A DNA stretch of 64,000 bases from Melampsora larici-populina 98AG31 (Eukaryota; Basidiomycota; Pucciniomycetes; Pucciniales; Melampsoraceae). The notes beneath the pieces were generated by a model. The model was not told where the DNA came from, did no database searches, and saw nothing but the letters and a program-made list of their open reading frames with translations. The stretch is from the NCBI RefSeq assembly GCF_000204055.1, contig NW_006768787.1, forward strand, positions 124,001-188,000, written 5' to 3'. Positions 23,117-34,600 of the stretch are shown in pieces (position 1 is the first letter of the stretch; each line of letters starts with the position of its first letter). Both the position numbers and the translations under genes were made by a program.

Positions 23117-23480
23117 CTGTTGGCTATATGTAGGTTAACTCAGTCTTGAGGATCACAAACAATGGAAGTGATATTCAAATTTGAAAAGAACTGTGATGTT
23201 ATAGTAGCTAGTAATGAAGTGTGGAATCTTTTTCGCCAAGGTGTTTGCGGGCTAGAGATTTATGCAAATTTTACTTTGGGGAAGCGTTTAGCGCAAGTGG
23301 GCATTTTCAGAAATTGGGGCACTCCGACCTCTTGAACATTTTATAATCACAGGAGATCACAGGTTGCTTCGTTGACAGAATTTGATGAGGAGCCTCATGT
23401 GGATATCACAGACAAGTGCCAATTCAAGTATTGATCCTTGTGTTGGAGTGGCAGAAGATCTGTGCAGAGAAGATTGGCCG
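23117..23480. repeat. displaced upstream region of the 18 kb secreted gene; paralogous to 41866-42210
   Basis: It begins ctgttggctatatg and shares ordered blocks with 41866-42210: gctatatgta, tgaggatc/cgaggatc, tagtgatatagtagctagtaat, gaagcgttta, tttataatcacagg and ttgcttcgttgacagaattt. In the paralogue this sequence directly abuts the gene's 5' end. Here the Harbinger element lies between, so this is the gene's former promoter side. Confidence 0.7.
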
Positions 23481-24243
23481 CTAACAAATCATTAGCTGGC
23501 AGGACTAGTCAGGACTTGTATCACGCAGTGACCCCCGTGATTACACGATTCAATCCGTCAAGCACACACCTCCGCTTGTAGCTGATCATCATCCCAAACC
23601 AAAAACCCATCGACTTCATTTGGACAAGGCCTCACAACATGCCATTCTCAATATCATACGCACGAAAAATCCTAAAAGGTGCAACATAACGTTTGTGAGT
23701 GGCAGCAAAAAACCCCCAACATCCATCAGTTATTTGATTTGGTAAAGTACCCCCTCCATTCTGAAACTCTTGAAGACTGAGCACCACATTATAAATAACT
23801 TACATATCAATGTCCAAGGGGGAACAGAAGCAACCAAAACCCTATGTCTTCTACTGCCTCTCAAGCCAAATTTACCACTATTCTATCTGCCTGTAGTTAA
23901 GCATAAGACCGGTCTCATTTGCATTTTGGCAGGTTGAAACCAATTGAAGCCTCACTTCTCAATTTACTACTTACTGGAGCATCATCCTAACACACCCGGA
24001 GTCTGTATGAAGGCTTGGTGACAGGCCCAAGGGTGCATGGCCAATCTCCTGCATCTTTGTAAAAAGAAAAGAGATCTGGGACTAAAAAAAGAAAAGAAAA
24101 CCGGGCTGAGTAAAACCACAAAAGTGAGATATATACATTGCCTAGTCTATGTCATAGTGATATTCTGATTGTCTCAAATAAAGTATTTGATACAGATGTG
24201 TGAGAGAATATGCCTTTCCCTATGATTCACCATCTACACCTTA
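23481..24243. other. no gene seen
   Basis: Intergenic sequence, mildly AT-rich, with no convincing frame or repeat structure. Confidence 0.35.
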
Positions 24244-24540
24244 TTGCTTCATCTACCTGGTACTTTGTCTATTATGGCCAATCATCTCTCTACTGTGTTG
24301 GACAGCCTCCTGCAGCTATGTAACCAAACCACCAAGCCAGCACGGATGGTGGTTGATGCCGGTCAAGTGACCGCTGGCATAGCCCAACACTTCTTTGCAT
24401 CTGAAGCTGAAGAGGGGCCTGAAGGAGGCGTTTTGAAGCCTGGAAAATCCTCAAACATTGAATGCAACCACAAGACTGGACACGAAAAGTACTGAATTAC
24501 AACTTGACTGATAATCCACAATACACTGACAACATGCTCT
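24244..24540 (+). pseudogene. retrotransposon gag-like fragment (weak)
   Basis: An 83-codon frame with a helical start ends in NIECNHKTGHEKY, followed past the stop by an in-frame-like NC. This resembles a damaged CCHC zinc knuckle of a gag protein that has lost one cysteine. No LTR or pol is joined to it. Confidence 0.3.
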
Positions 24541-25357
24541 GTTGTTGATTTTGAATTGGACCACTGTTATGGGACCAAATTGTGAAAGGCAAGGGTGCCA
24601 CTATACTGTACTATTATAGGCATAGTTGGGTATAGTATATTTTAAACTATACTATACTATAATGGGTATAGTTGTTAGGATACTATCATGTTGTGTGGTC
24701 AAAGATCATTATTTATTTATTGAGGGTGATTGGTGAATGTTCACTTATGGTTATTGGATGAGTTGATGGTGCAGTGAGGTGGTTAGACTAGAAGATCTGA
24801 TGTGATGTGTGGTTAGTGTAGAGGAATGTTGGTTGTACCAAGGGGGTTATTTGGAAGATTGAATCAAGGGATAAAATTGGTGAATTCTTGTGGGTTTATC
24901 AGTTCTTTTCTTTGTATTTCTCTTTTCCTCTCTTTTCTGCTTCTTTTTGTGTCAAAAAGAATCAGTAAGCTCCCTCTAATATCATCTTCCTGAAACATCA
25001 CTATCCAACAAGTCTCTTTATTCACCTTTACTGATACTCTTATCCTCATCTCAGATCAAATTCATTTTATTTCGTTTATTACTTTTCTTATGTGTGCTGT
25101 TCACAATTTTTTTCAAGCTTGCAGGTAGTGATGGTCTTTGATTTACTCTATTAAGTTTTGGTTTCTTCTCTCAGACTCTGATTCTGTATATTTATTGCTT
25201 TCATTTTCTTGGAATATTTTTAGGTTAGTGATCAATTCTCTACGCCCTTTTTGTGGAGCAGTCAACTCCAGATTCTTCAGAATCTTGAGATAATTTTCCC
25301 TCGAGACCTTTATATGGTAGCAAGAGTGCAGCAATCCATTTGACCCATTTTGCTTGT
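24541..25357. other. AT-rich, possible copia LTR end and primer site
   Basis: It holds a tract of ctatact/tatagt inverted motifs (about 24598-24670) and pyrimidine-rich DNA. At about 25317 the sequence atggtagcaagagtgc loosely resembles the initiator-tRNA-Met primer site of copia elements (TGGTATCAGAGC), about 40 bp before a gag start. LTR limits were not found. Confidence 0.3.
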
Positions 25358-25801
25358 ATGAGTTTCAACAACACCAATCATTCTATCAAAAATTCACAGG
25401 ATAACTCAACTGTTACCAAAGGCTCAAGCACTTCAAGTTCGGCCAATTCCTTTGGAATGTTACATCAGGAGTTATCAAATCCTTTGTCTTCTGACATACC
25501 TTAGGCTTTAGGTCCTTCTATCTCAAAGGGTGCTGCATCAAACAAGGTGTCTGACAATACCAATTACGGAGTGTCCGGCAATCAGATTCAAAAGATATTC
25601 TCAACTTAAGAATAACATGTTAAGCAAGTACAAGGTGTTGGACAGTCTGTCTGACAAAAACTACATCAAGCAGAGGCAGTTATTTATGGAGGTTTTTATA
25701 TCACTTGAATTTCATCATTACGCGAAAACCAAGGACTACCGGAAATCTAGTCTGTCCAACAAAGAACATGAGAAGACTTGTTTTAATCTTACAATTTCAA
25801 C

Positions 25802-26460
25802 AGTGTTAACAGAATCAACCATAAGAGGTTAAACCCCTTAAATAACAAAAACATATTTACATAATACATCTATACCACTCAGTCTCAAGAGTGCACCTTA
25901 AAACATAATTAATCAAACTCAATAACAAGAAAGCCCTCTTGTTAAACAGAATCCTGATTGGTAGTTACAAACCCTGACCAGGAAAACCTTTGAAAGTAAA
26001 TCAGTAACCAGCTGGACCAGTTTTATGACAAAATAAAATAAAGGAAACCAGGGTTCATAAAGAAAATACAAACCCTGGCCAAGCTAAATTCTAAACATAG
26101 AAACACTCCCTTTAATTAACATATAACTACAAATAGAACCAGGCCAGTTTTAAAACACACAGACCCTTGTTAAAAGTTCATCTTGCCTGTAAGTTGTACC
26201 TATAAAACCATGACCTCTTTTCCTAAAGGACAAGGAGGACCTCATCTTTTTTTACCAACAAACAAAACACTTATTTTGAACTATTACCTTCAAAAGATCA
26301 AAACCCAATTTCATCTACATCCTCGTGAACAAAACTGCTATACTTTGTTTAGCATATAACTGATAGTTTTGTTTAGTATTGCTATTGTTCATCTGGATTC
26401 TTTTCTCTCTCTCCTTTCTACCTTTTCCTTCCTAAAGGCGTTACAGATTGTGTGAGTTAG
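25802..26460. repeat. probable solo-LTR-like insertion in gag remnant
   Basis: The gag frame breaks at TGTTAACAGAATC, and gag-like sequence appears to resume after about 26480. The intervening AT-rich block has a TATA-like cctataaaacc (about 26200) and ends near ggcgttaca, so it looks like an LTR. A target duplication was not found, and the limits are approximate. Confidence 0.3.
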
Positions 26461-26919
26461 ATCATTTGACTAAAGTCCTCTTTACTATTTTCTTTTGATA
26501 AACTAGGTATCAAATCAACGCTCAAGTGTCATCCCTAGGCCTAGCTTATGTGTTATATGTATTCACCTTGGAAGATTGTATTAGTGAGTGCCCTTCTACA
26601 GATAACCTGCCAGCGGTATTTTAATCCACACCTAAGACAGCTATAGTTTGAACTGGTTACTACAAAGAATTTGAAAACGAACTTCCCACAAGTTTGCTCT
26701 GATATATCAGCTACTTGAAAAGACACATTTTCTATGTACATTTCAATGATCAGGTTCTTGGAATCCTCATCCGTATTTTAAGACCCCAGCTGACATACAA
26801 CCTCTATTCTACATAGTCTGGATTCCTTCAATGATGTCAGAACTTGAAACCACCTTATCAATCCAGCAGATGTGTGTGAAACATCTATGACCTGTTTATT
26901 TGCTGGAACTATCTTGTAA

Positions 26920-27734
26920 CACTACACCATATGTAATCTTTACCGCGCGGTAAAGAAAACTACTGACATAGAAAAGTCCTGAGGCAACAGGAAGAGAGCT
27001 AAAAATCTAAAAAAATATGCACCTTGTTCCTAGATGTTGGGGTGTCATGATGAGTATTTTTTTGTATTTTACACGCAGATATTGGTTTATGTACTAACAA
27101 TAAACGCTGAAAATCATCAAGAACTCACATGTAACAATACCTGAAATTTGGGTCATGAGTATGAAGACAATATTTTGTGGTCTAAAAACTTCAATAACTT
27201 TTGCAATTCTGCTCCAAATAACTCGATTTTTGGTTCATTCAAAAGCTGAACTATTCTCCTTCACACTTCATAATGTTAGTAAGGTGCTATCTAGTCATTT
27301 AAACACTCTACATATGTTCAAACAGTTCTGCATGAATAGCTCTGTAGGATCTTTTTTAGACCAGCTACAGATGTGATGTCTCAATGAAAAATGTAGAGGA
27401 AAGGCTCACCTTTTTAATGCACTTCAAATCGAGTGATTTGATCCAGACCTGCAAAAGTTATTGATGTTTGAAGATTCCAAAATCCTGTCTTCAAAGTCAA
27501 GGGCCAAATTTCAGGTATTGTTACAGGTGGGTTTTTGATGATTCTCAGCCTTTATTGTTAGTACATTAACCAATATCTGTGTGTAAAATACAAAAAAATA
27601 CTCGTCATGACGCCCCAACATCTAGGAACAAGGTGCATATTTTTCAGATTTTTAGCTCTCTTCCTGTTGCCTCAGGACTTTTCTATGTCAGTAGTTTTCT
27701 TTACCGCCCGGTAAAGATGACATTTTGTGTAGTG
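26920..27734. mobile_element. 815-bp fold-back CACTA-like element
   Basis: It starts CACTACAC and ends GTGTAGTG, with TAA on both sides (26917-26919, 27735-27737), fitting the 3-bp duplication of CACTA/EnSpm elements. The outer 230 bp of each half are inverted copies over 90% alike. Weaker inverted similarity continues inward, so nearly the whole element could fold into one long hairpin. Near each end is a TTTACCGCGCGGTAAA-type palindrome. No transposase is encoded. It lies inside the copia gag remnant and is therefore younger than it. Confidence 0.85.
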
Positions 27735-28316
27735 TAACCTATCATAATCTGGTTTCATAGATAAACTTGAAGCTGCCACCAAAGCTCTTTACTCATGTCA
27801 AACTCCCAAGGCTGATTCTCTTTCTTCTTTTGTTGATAAATTTGAAAATTTAATTCACAAATTTTATTGCCTGAAGGGCAAACTTTTCAATATCCAATCT
27901 GTGAGGATGCTGTTAGGCGCTGTTCCTTCTCTTTCAATCAAAACCAAGGAATATATTCATAATACTGCAAGTCCCTTAACTTGCAAAGTAGTTGGAACAT
28001 ATCTCCAAAAGTACAAAGAACACCACAGATGGAGTTCTGCTGCTATTCAAGAAGTCAACTCTGTCTCAGTTTGTCGGGCCAAGAAGACTTCTGGTGAATG
28101 TACTCCAGACACTGCAAAAATGATGCATTTCTCCAATGTGAAAAATAATTGAATTTAATGCACAAAATTATATAATGCAGAATTAATGCAAAAAATGCAG
28201 AATTAATGCAGAATGAATTCTCTTGTAACTTAAATGTAATCATTTTTCACCTTCAAAATACAACATTAATATAGTGAGAGGAGTGTATTGGTCCTCATTT
28301 AGCCAAGAAATGCTGG

Positions 28317-28508
28317 TCAAAACCGGGGAACTCCAAGAAACAATTGGCTTATCTCACTGCAAACATTGAACAACTTCCCTTCACTTGGGTGGGGGAAGAT
28401 TATTGAAAATATAATTGCCCATAAAGATTGATCAACACATACCCAAGTCATAACACCCACACTACATATGTGCAGCAGGTTGGGTAAATTGGAAGCTATC
28501 AAGTACAT
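28317..28508 (-). repeat. inverted partner of 29845-30005
   Basis: Read on the minus strand it matches 29845-30005 on the plus strand. Shared blocks include tgatagct, ttgcacatatgta, gttatgac, gaagggaagttgttcaatgttt and cagtg. Both copies translate to related peptides (MYLIASNLPNLLHICSVG here, MYMIANNSLSLLHICNVG there). The pair flanks the element 28825-29840. Its identity is unknown. Confidence 0.6.
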
Positions 28509-28824
28509 ACAGAGCTTCTCAGCTATTGGATCATCTGAATGAGTAAATTGTATACATTACCTTCTGTAATTTTTTTCAGCTTGACAGAAGCATTTCAAGA
28601 ATTGACTACATACACTGACTCATAGCTTTTGTGTAATTTCATCAAGTAAACCTCATGTAACACCCGTTCTGTTACTACTTAATGGTGTCCAGAGCATTGC
28701 CTGAGTAGCTATGGAGATATATGTAGTTGATTTTTGAGAGGATTTTGTCAAAACGGGAAAAGTTAGGTGATGTATTACATGTGATTTATTTTTTCAGATG
28801 AGCAGGAAACTGAGCAGAGCTGTA

Positions 28825-29840
28825 CACCCACTTCGGCAAAAAAAGTCGCATTAATAATTTAATGCGACTTTTGCATCACGGTGAGAAATTTTCTCATCGT
28901 GTGTGTATGTATAAAAACACACAACACTCCACTTTTCGGAAACGTTCGGTAAACAGATACAACGTGATATGTGATCAGAATTCAGCATTATTGAGATCGA
29001 TAACGCCTTTCACTGACTGGTAAACGAGGTCATCGACTTTGATGATGGCCAAAGCAGTCGAATGGTCTTGACATCACCCTATTTCTCGCCCTTCAACGCC
29101 ACAACATCATTGCTTTTTGACTTGAATCATTCAAACCCAAGAGACTCATGCGATTTTTCAATTTAATTCATTTTCCAGGAGATTTAAAGCTTTTTTGTAT
29201 CATTTATCATCTATTGCATCAGAAACAAAACATCTTTAAAAGTGACCATTTCAAATCAGATTGATAATATGTAATAAGCCAGAGACAAATACAATCCAAC
29301 ACTCAAATGATTGGATACCACTCGAGGAGTTGAGATAAAAGAAATGATTTGTGATTTGAAGGAAAACAAGGAACTTGGGATCAATAAAAGAAGGTTGATG
29401 GTAAGTTTGAATGAGAATATTGATTGTTCCGATAGACAAAATAATGGCCATATCAAGATTGAAAAGGTGATGTCAAGATCGAGGTTGTTTAGAGGATCCA
29501 TTATTTGAAGTGAATGGAGTTCAGGGATTAAGAAGTTGATTTTTTTGGTGGTAATGAAGGATGAAATTTGGTGAAGTAAGAAAAAGAGGGAGAGTGATGG
29601 GTTGAAAGAGAGAGCGATGGAAAGTTGCAGTTGCATTAATTTGAAAATATACGGCTTTGAGTCGTTTTCAAGAATGCGCACGATTTTTGCACATATGTGC
29701 AAAGATGCGTGTGCGTCTTCCGTCGCATTTTGGTTTACCGAATTGGTTTTTTCGGTCACATATGCGACCGAAAATCAGTGCGACTTTTTGGTGGTGCGCA
29801 GTCGGTCGCACATGTCACACAACGGTTACCGAAGTGGGTG
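28825..29840. mobile_element. 1-kb CACTA-like non-autonomous element
   Basis: Its terminal CACCCACTTCGG is repeated inverted at the right end (CCGAAGTGGGTG), with GTA on both sides (28822-28824, 29841-29843), a 3-bp target duplication. Near the left end is a 14-bp-arm hairpin (about 28848-28879, arms aaaagtcgcattaa). The right 200 bp has many GTCGCA/TGCGAC motifs in both orientations, as in the subterminal repeats of CACTA elements. Reading frames inside show no transposase. Confidence 0.6.
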
Positions 29841-29844
29841 GTAT

Positions 29845-30005
29845 GTACATGATAGCTAACAACTCACTCAGCTTGTTGCACATATGTAATGTTGGTTTTA
29901 TGTCTCAGGTGTGCAGTGATCAATATGTTATGACCAATTATACTTCTAATAATTTTCCCCTGCTCAATTGAAGGGAAGTTGTTCAATGTTTACAGTGTCT
30001 GTATT
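29845..30005 (+). repeat. inverted partner of 28317-28508
   Basis: See the partner entry. This copy lies immediately right of the CACTA-like element and immediately left of the gypsy insertion. It holds the frame MYMIANNSLSLLHIC and a stop soon after. Confidence 0.6.
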
Positions 30006-30041
30006 TTCAACTTTATTGATCACTATTCCTTCAATACTATA

Positions 30042-30219
30042 TGTTACAATCCAAATGTAACGGACTTGTGAAAGAGATCACACATGTCACAAGTGCTTCT
30101 AGTTATAATCCTTGTATTACGTAACTTGTATGAATCCTCATCCGACAATCTCGTTAATCAATAGGAAAGGATTCAAGAGTTCCTTCATCTCCTGAGCCCC
30201 GTGACAGCAGGTCATAACA
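30042..30219 (+). repeat. 5' LTR
   Basis: 178 bp, TG...CA, one base different from the 3' copy (caagag here, cgagag there, near the right third). The primer site is unclear: the bases just after it read tattgttggatctcg, with a possible TGG at about 30225. Confidence 0.95.
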
Positions 30220-30595
30220 TATTGTTGGATCTCGTATCAGGAATCAAGGAACAAGAAATTGATATATTAGAATTAGATTGAAACTAAATCACTTAGAACC
30301 AAACCGAATCCTTGGGATACTCATCGAAACCTTATCGAATTGAATTGAAACTATAGTTGAACCTACTGCATCACTAGATTAGATAATCAGAATTCTTCAC
30401 TTGCCCACAGACCACCACACTTAGAACTAGACCACCACACTTAGAACTAGAACTCAACTGAAATACGCCACCACGTCACCCTCGTACAGTCTCCCCGCAA
30501 TCGGCGAAGACGAGTCTGACTCTGAAACTTTCCTCGATACTGAAACTCATCTAGCAATTGAAGTACCTACTCGTCTAGCAATCGAAGGACCGAGC

Positions 30596-31672
30596 ATGAT
30601 GGAGGACATTCAGAGACAACTGAATGAACTTTCGGATTCTCTCACGAACGAACGCACGTTACGAGAAAGAGCTGAAGCCAGGTCTATTGCGGCTGAAGCT
30701 CGACTCGCCGCGATTGAATCATCTCGCAGTGCAACTCACAATGCTCCTCCACCAAACCCTACTGTCACAATGCAGTCGCCTGCTGAGATCGTGCCTACTC
30801 CTAAAGGGCCTAAAGTATCGACTCCAGATAAGTTTAGTGGTGCCAGAGGTGCTCCAGCGGAGATTTTCGCTACTCAGGTGCAATTGTATATGCTCGCACA
30901 ACATCACCTATTTCCTGATGATCGAAGTAAGGTCGTATTCACCTTATCGTACCTTACCGGAGCTGCTAGCAGCTGGGCTCAACCTATGACCCTCGAACTC
31001 CTTGACGATAACACGTCTCACTTGGTTACCTTCGAGCGTTTTATCACCAATTTTAAGGCAATGTACTTCAACACCGAGAAGAAGTCTAAAGCGGAGCGCG
31101 CGTTAAGGGCCTTAACTCAGAAAGGCTCTGTAGCTGCATATGCACATGAATTCAATCTGTACGCGACAGCTACTGGATGGGAAGTCCCCACTCTCATCAG
31201 CCATTTCGAACAAGGTCTGAAGAAAGAAATCCGTGTGGCAATGGTCATGGTCCAGGAGGATTTCACCAGCATCGAGCAAATTGCTAATCTGGCGATCAAG
31301 CTTGACAGCAAGATTCACGGCGCTACAAGCACATCCGCCACCTTCCATGTACCTACAGACCCAAATGCTATGGATATTTCATCTAACTTCGTACGCTTAT
31401 CAGAGGAAGAACGTGCTAAACGTTTAAGTACCGGGTCTTGTTTTCATTGTGCAGGCCAAGGCCACCGTGTGTCTGAGTGTCCGGTGAAGCGAAATGGTGG
31501 TAGTAATATGAAGAGAAGAGGTGGTTTAACAGGTCAAGGTGGTTTTAGACACAAGATTGCAGAGCTGGAGGCGAAGATAGCTGCGATGGGAGGTGAAAGT
31601 TCAGGGGGTGAGGATAGACAGGGAGAAGGAAGTAGGGCTGATAAATCGAAAAATGGCGCTGCTCAGGCTTGA
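30596..31672 (+). CDS. gag: gypsy gag polyprotein, 358 aa, intact
   Basis: The N-terminus is a coiled coil (residues 1-45, ERTLRERAEARSIAAEARL). The capsid-like retrotransposon gag domain spans about 70-240 (FSGARG, WAQPM, FYNTEKK-type FNTEKKSKAERAL, LISHFEQGL). It is followed by a single CCHC zinc knuckle CFHCAGQGHRVSEC at about 280 and a basic tail. Gag packages the RNA into particles in the cytoplasm. It is in a different frame from the protease (pol lies at -1). This is the only uninterrupted reading frame of the element. Confidence 0.93.
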   Translation: MMEDIQRQLNELSDSLTNERTLRERAEARSIAAEARLAAIESSRSATHNAPPPNPTVTMQSPAEIVPTPKGPKVSTPDKFSGARGAPAEIFATQVQLYMLAQHHLFPDDRSKVVFTLSYLTGAASSWAQPMTLELLDDNTSHLVTFERFITNFKAMYFNTEKKSKAERALRALTQKGSVAAYAHEFNLYATATGWEVPTLISHFEQGLKKEIRVAMVMVQEDFTSIEQIANLAIKLDSKIHGATSTSATFHVPTDPNAMDISSNFVRLSEEERAKRLSTGSCFHCAGQGHRVSECPVKRNGGSNMKRRGGLTGQGGFRHKIAELEAKIAAMGGESSGGEDRQGEGSRADKSKNGAAQA

Positions 31673-34600
31673 AGGGTGTGCCTATCCTGAGCTCAAGAGG
31701 GGGATTAGATGTCATAGAACTTGGTGCTAGTGAAATTCAAACCTGCAATTCAAATGATCCAAGGCTTTTTTTACGTGCAACTCTATCATTGTCCCAAGTC
31801 CCTCGCGCCACACCACATTTTCCTTTTCAAGCTCTATTCCTAATTGACTCAGGTGCTACGCATAACGTCCTAAGTGAGTCTATTGCCGCTAAGGCACAAC
31901 TACTTCAGTATGCCTACCGATCCACCAGAGTAGTGACTGGCTTTGATGGATCCGTGAGCCAATCCTCCTACGAAATCGACTTACACATTCAAAATGAACC
32001 TACCCACACCCGATTTATCATCACAAAAATCAAGAATTCCTACAACGGTATTTTAGGAATCCCTTGGATTAAAGAACATAGCCACCTCGTCGATTGGAAA
32101 GAAGGCGTGATTATTGATTCACACGTTGCGGCTGTTACTACAGCGTTGTCTCGTCCGCCACCACCCTTAGAGGACCCGACGTTGGAGCCCATAAGGGACG
32201 CTAGGATTGTTGACAAGGGGATGTGTATCAGTGATGATACATTAGCATCCCCGCAACGTGCGTATGCTCTTTCTGATACCTCTCATGCTGTTGAATGTGC
32301 TTGCTTTGCATCATAAATTACAGATCATCTCACCGGCCATCTTACAGACTCAAACACATGAAGACGAATATCACATTGCAGCCGTAACGAAGGCTTCGTC
32401 CATTCCGAAACACAACCCCAAGGATCCAATGGAGATGCCACAGGGGCAAGCTAGGATACGTGACGAGGGGATGAGTATCATTGATGATACTAGAACATCC
32501 CCGCAATGTGAGTTCGACTTGATTCATCACCAAATTCCCATTGAAATAGCTGGCAAGCTTTATTCCAATCCTAAATCACAGACAACACCACATCAACCGA
32601 TTCCGAACGACGTCATTCAGACTTCATCGATCACTGAACAGGACACTATCATCGCGACTGATTTACCAGTCTTGTCAGTTCCGCACCATAACCCTAAGGA
32701 TCCTGTAGAGATGCCGAAAGGGCAAGCTAGGAAATGTGACGAGGGGATGTGTATCTTTAATGATACGTTAGCATCCCCGCGATGTGAGTCAATTATTTCT
32801 TCAGATTTTACTGCATGTGACACAGCTGGCCAGCATGATTCTTCCCTGAATACTACCGTTATAGATGTCGACGCTTCTAAGACATCGTGGTCCACATCAG
32901 CTAGACTGGCGGCGGATTTGAAACTTCAGGAGCCGGTGAAGACTGTCGAGGAACTCGTGCCATCCTATTACCATCGCCATCTTCGAATGTTCCGGAAATC
33001 TGACTCTCAGTGCCTACCTCCTAGGCGTAAATACGATTTTAAGGTAGACCTCATCCCTGGAGCGCAGCCTCAATCAAGCCGCATCATACCTTTATCACCA
33101 GCAGAAGATGCTGCATTAGATAAGATGATTCGAGAGGGACTTGCGAATGGCACCATCCGTCGAACCACGTCGCCATGGGCTGCCCCCGTGTTATTCACCG
33201 GGAAGAAGGATGGCAACCTCCGCCCATGTTTTGATTATAGAAAATTGAATTCACTCACGGTTAAGAATAAATACCCACTTCCTTTAACTATGGATTTGGT
33301 AGATAGCTTGTTGGACGCTGAAAAGTTCACTAAACTCGACCTTCGTAACGCCTACGGTAATCTTCGTGTAGCCGAGGGATATGAGGACATATTGGCTTTC
33401 ATCTGTAAGCAAGGACAGTTTGCTCCACTTACAATGCCATTCGGACCTACTGGCGCAGTCGGTCATTTTCAGTTCTTTATTCAAGATATCTTAATTGGCA
33501 GGATTGGGAACGACACAGCGGCTTACCTTGATGACGTGATGATTTATACAAAGGCAAAAGTCCATCACGAAGAAGCTGTAGATGGGATACTGGATGTCTT
33601 AAGTAATCAAAATTTATGGCTCAAACCGGAGAAGTGTGAGTTTTCTAAGGACGAAATTGAATACTTAGGACTTATCATTTCGAAGAACAAGGTTAAGATG
33701 GACCCCACCAAGGTGAAGGCGGTTAGGGAATGGCCAGCACCTCGTAACGTAAATGAATTACAACGGTTCATAGGATTCTCGAACTTTTATCGAAGGTTTA
33801 TTGATCACTTTTCCCATACGACCCGTCCACTACACAATCTCACCAAATTGAAGACACCGTATGTCTGGGACACCGAGTGCGAAAAAGCCTTCGAAACCTT
33901 GAAAACCGCTTTTACGTCAGCTCCAGTTCTTAAAATCACGGACCCGTATAAGGCATTCATCCTTGAATGTGATTGTTCGGACTTTGCGATTGGTGCGGTG
34001 CTCTAGCAAGTGTGTGATGAAGATAACTTTCTACATCCAGTAGCGTATTTGTCAAGGTCCCTGGCGCTGGCGGAACGAAACTACGAGATCTTTGACAAGG
34101 AGCTACTGGCTATAGTAGCTTCCTTCAAAGAGTGGCGTCATTATCTCGAGGGTAATCCTAACAGATTAGAAGTTATTGTCTACACCAACCACCAAAACCT
34201 GGAGACGTTTATGACAACTAAACAGCTTACTAGACGTCAGGCTAGGTGGGCGGAGACTTTAGGCTGTTTTGACTTCATTATCAAGTTCAGACCTGGTCGA
34301 AATGCGGCAAAACCCGACGCTCTATCCCGAAGACCAGATCTTGCTCCTAAAGAAGAAGACAAGTTGACATTCGGCCAATTAATTAAACCCGAAAATTTGG
34401 TGGAAGACTCATTTTTGGCTGAAGTAGATGCTTTTGATTGTTTTTTCAACGATGAGACCGTAGAGCTTGATAACGCCAAACATTGGTTTGAGGTTGATGT
34501 GTTAGGAATTACAGACCCCATCACTGAAATTACAGAAGAGGATCAAATTACGACGGACGATGAAATCATTAATTTAGTACGACAAGCAAACAAACAAGAT

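Larger units (their letters stand above)
25358..28152 (+). pseudogene. Ty1/copia gag remnant, interrupted by insertions
   Basis: It starts MSFNNTNHSIKNSQDNS and soon meets a stop. It resumes at LKNNMLSKYKVLDSLSDKNY and RQLFMEVFISLEFHHYAKTK, a typical N-terminal copia gag. The C-terminal gag part (MRMLLGAVPSLSIKTKEYI, VVGTYLQKYKEHHRWSSAA, SVCRAKKTSGECTPD) appears only at 27900-28150. Between them lie a probable LTR insertion (about 25802-26460) and the fold-back element 26920-27734, as well as stops. No protease, integrase or RT follows. Confidence 0.6.
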
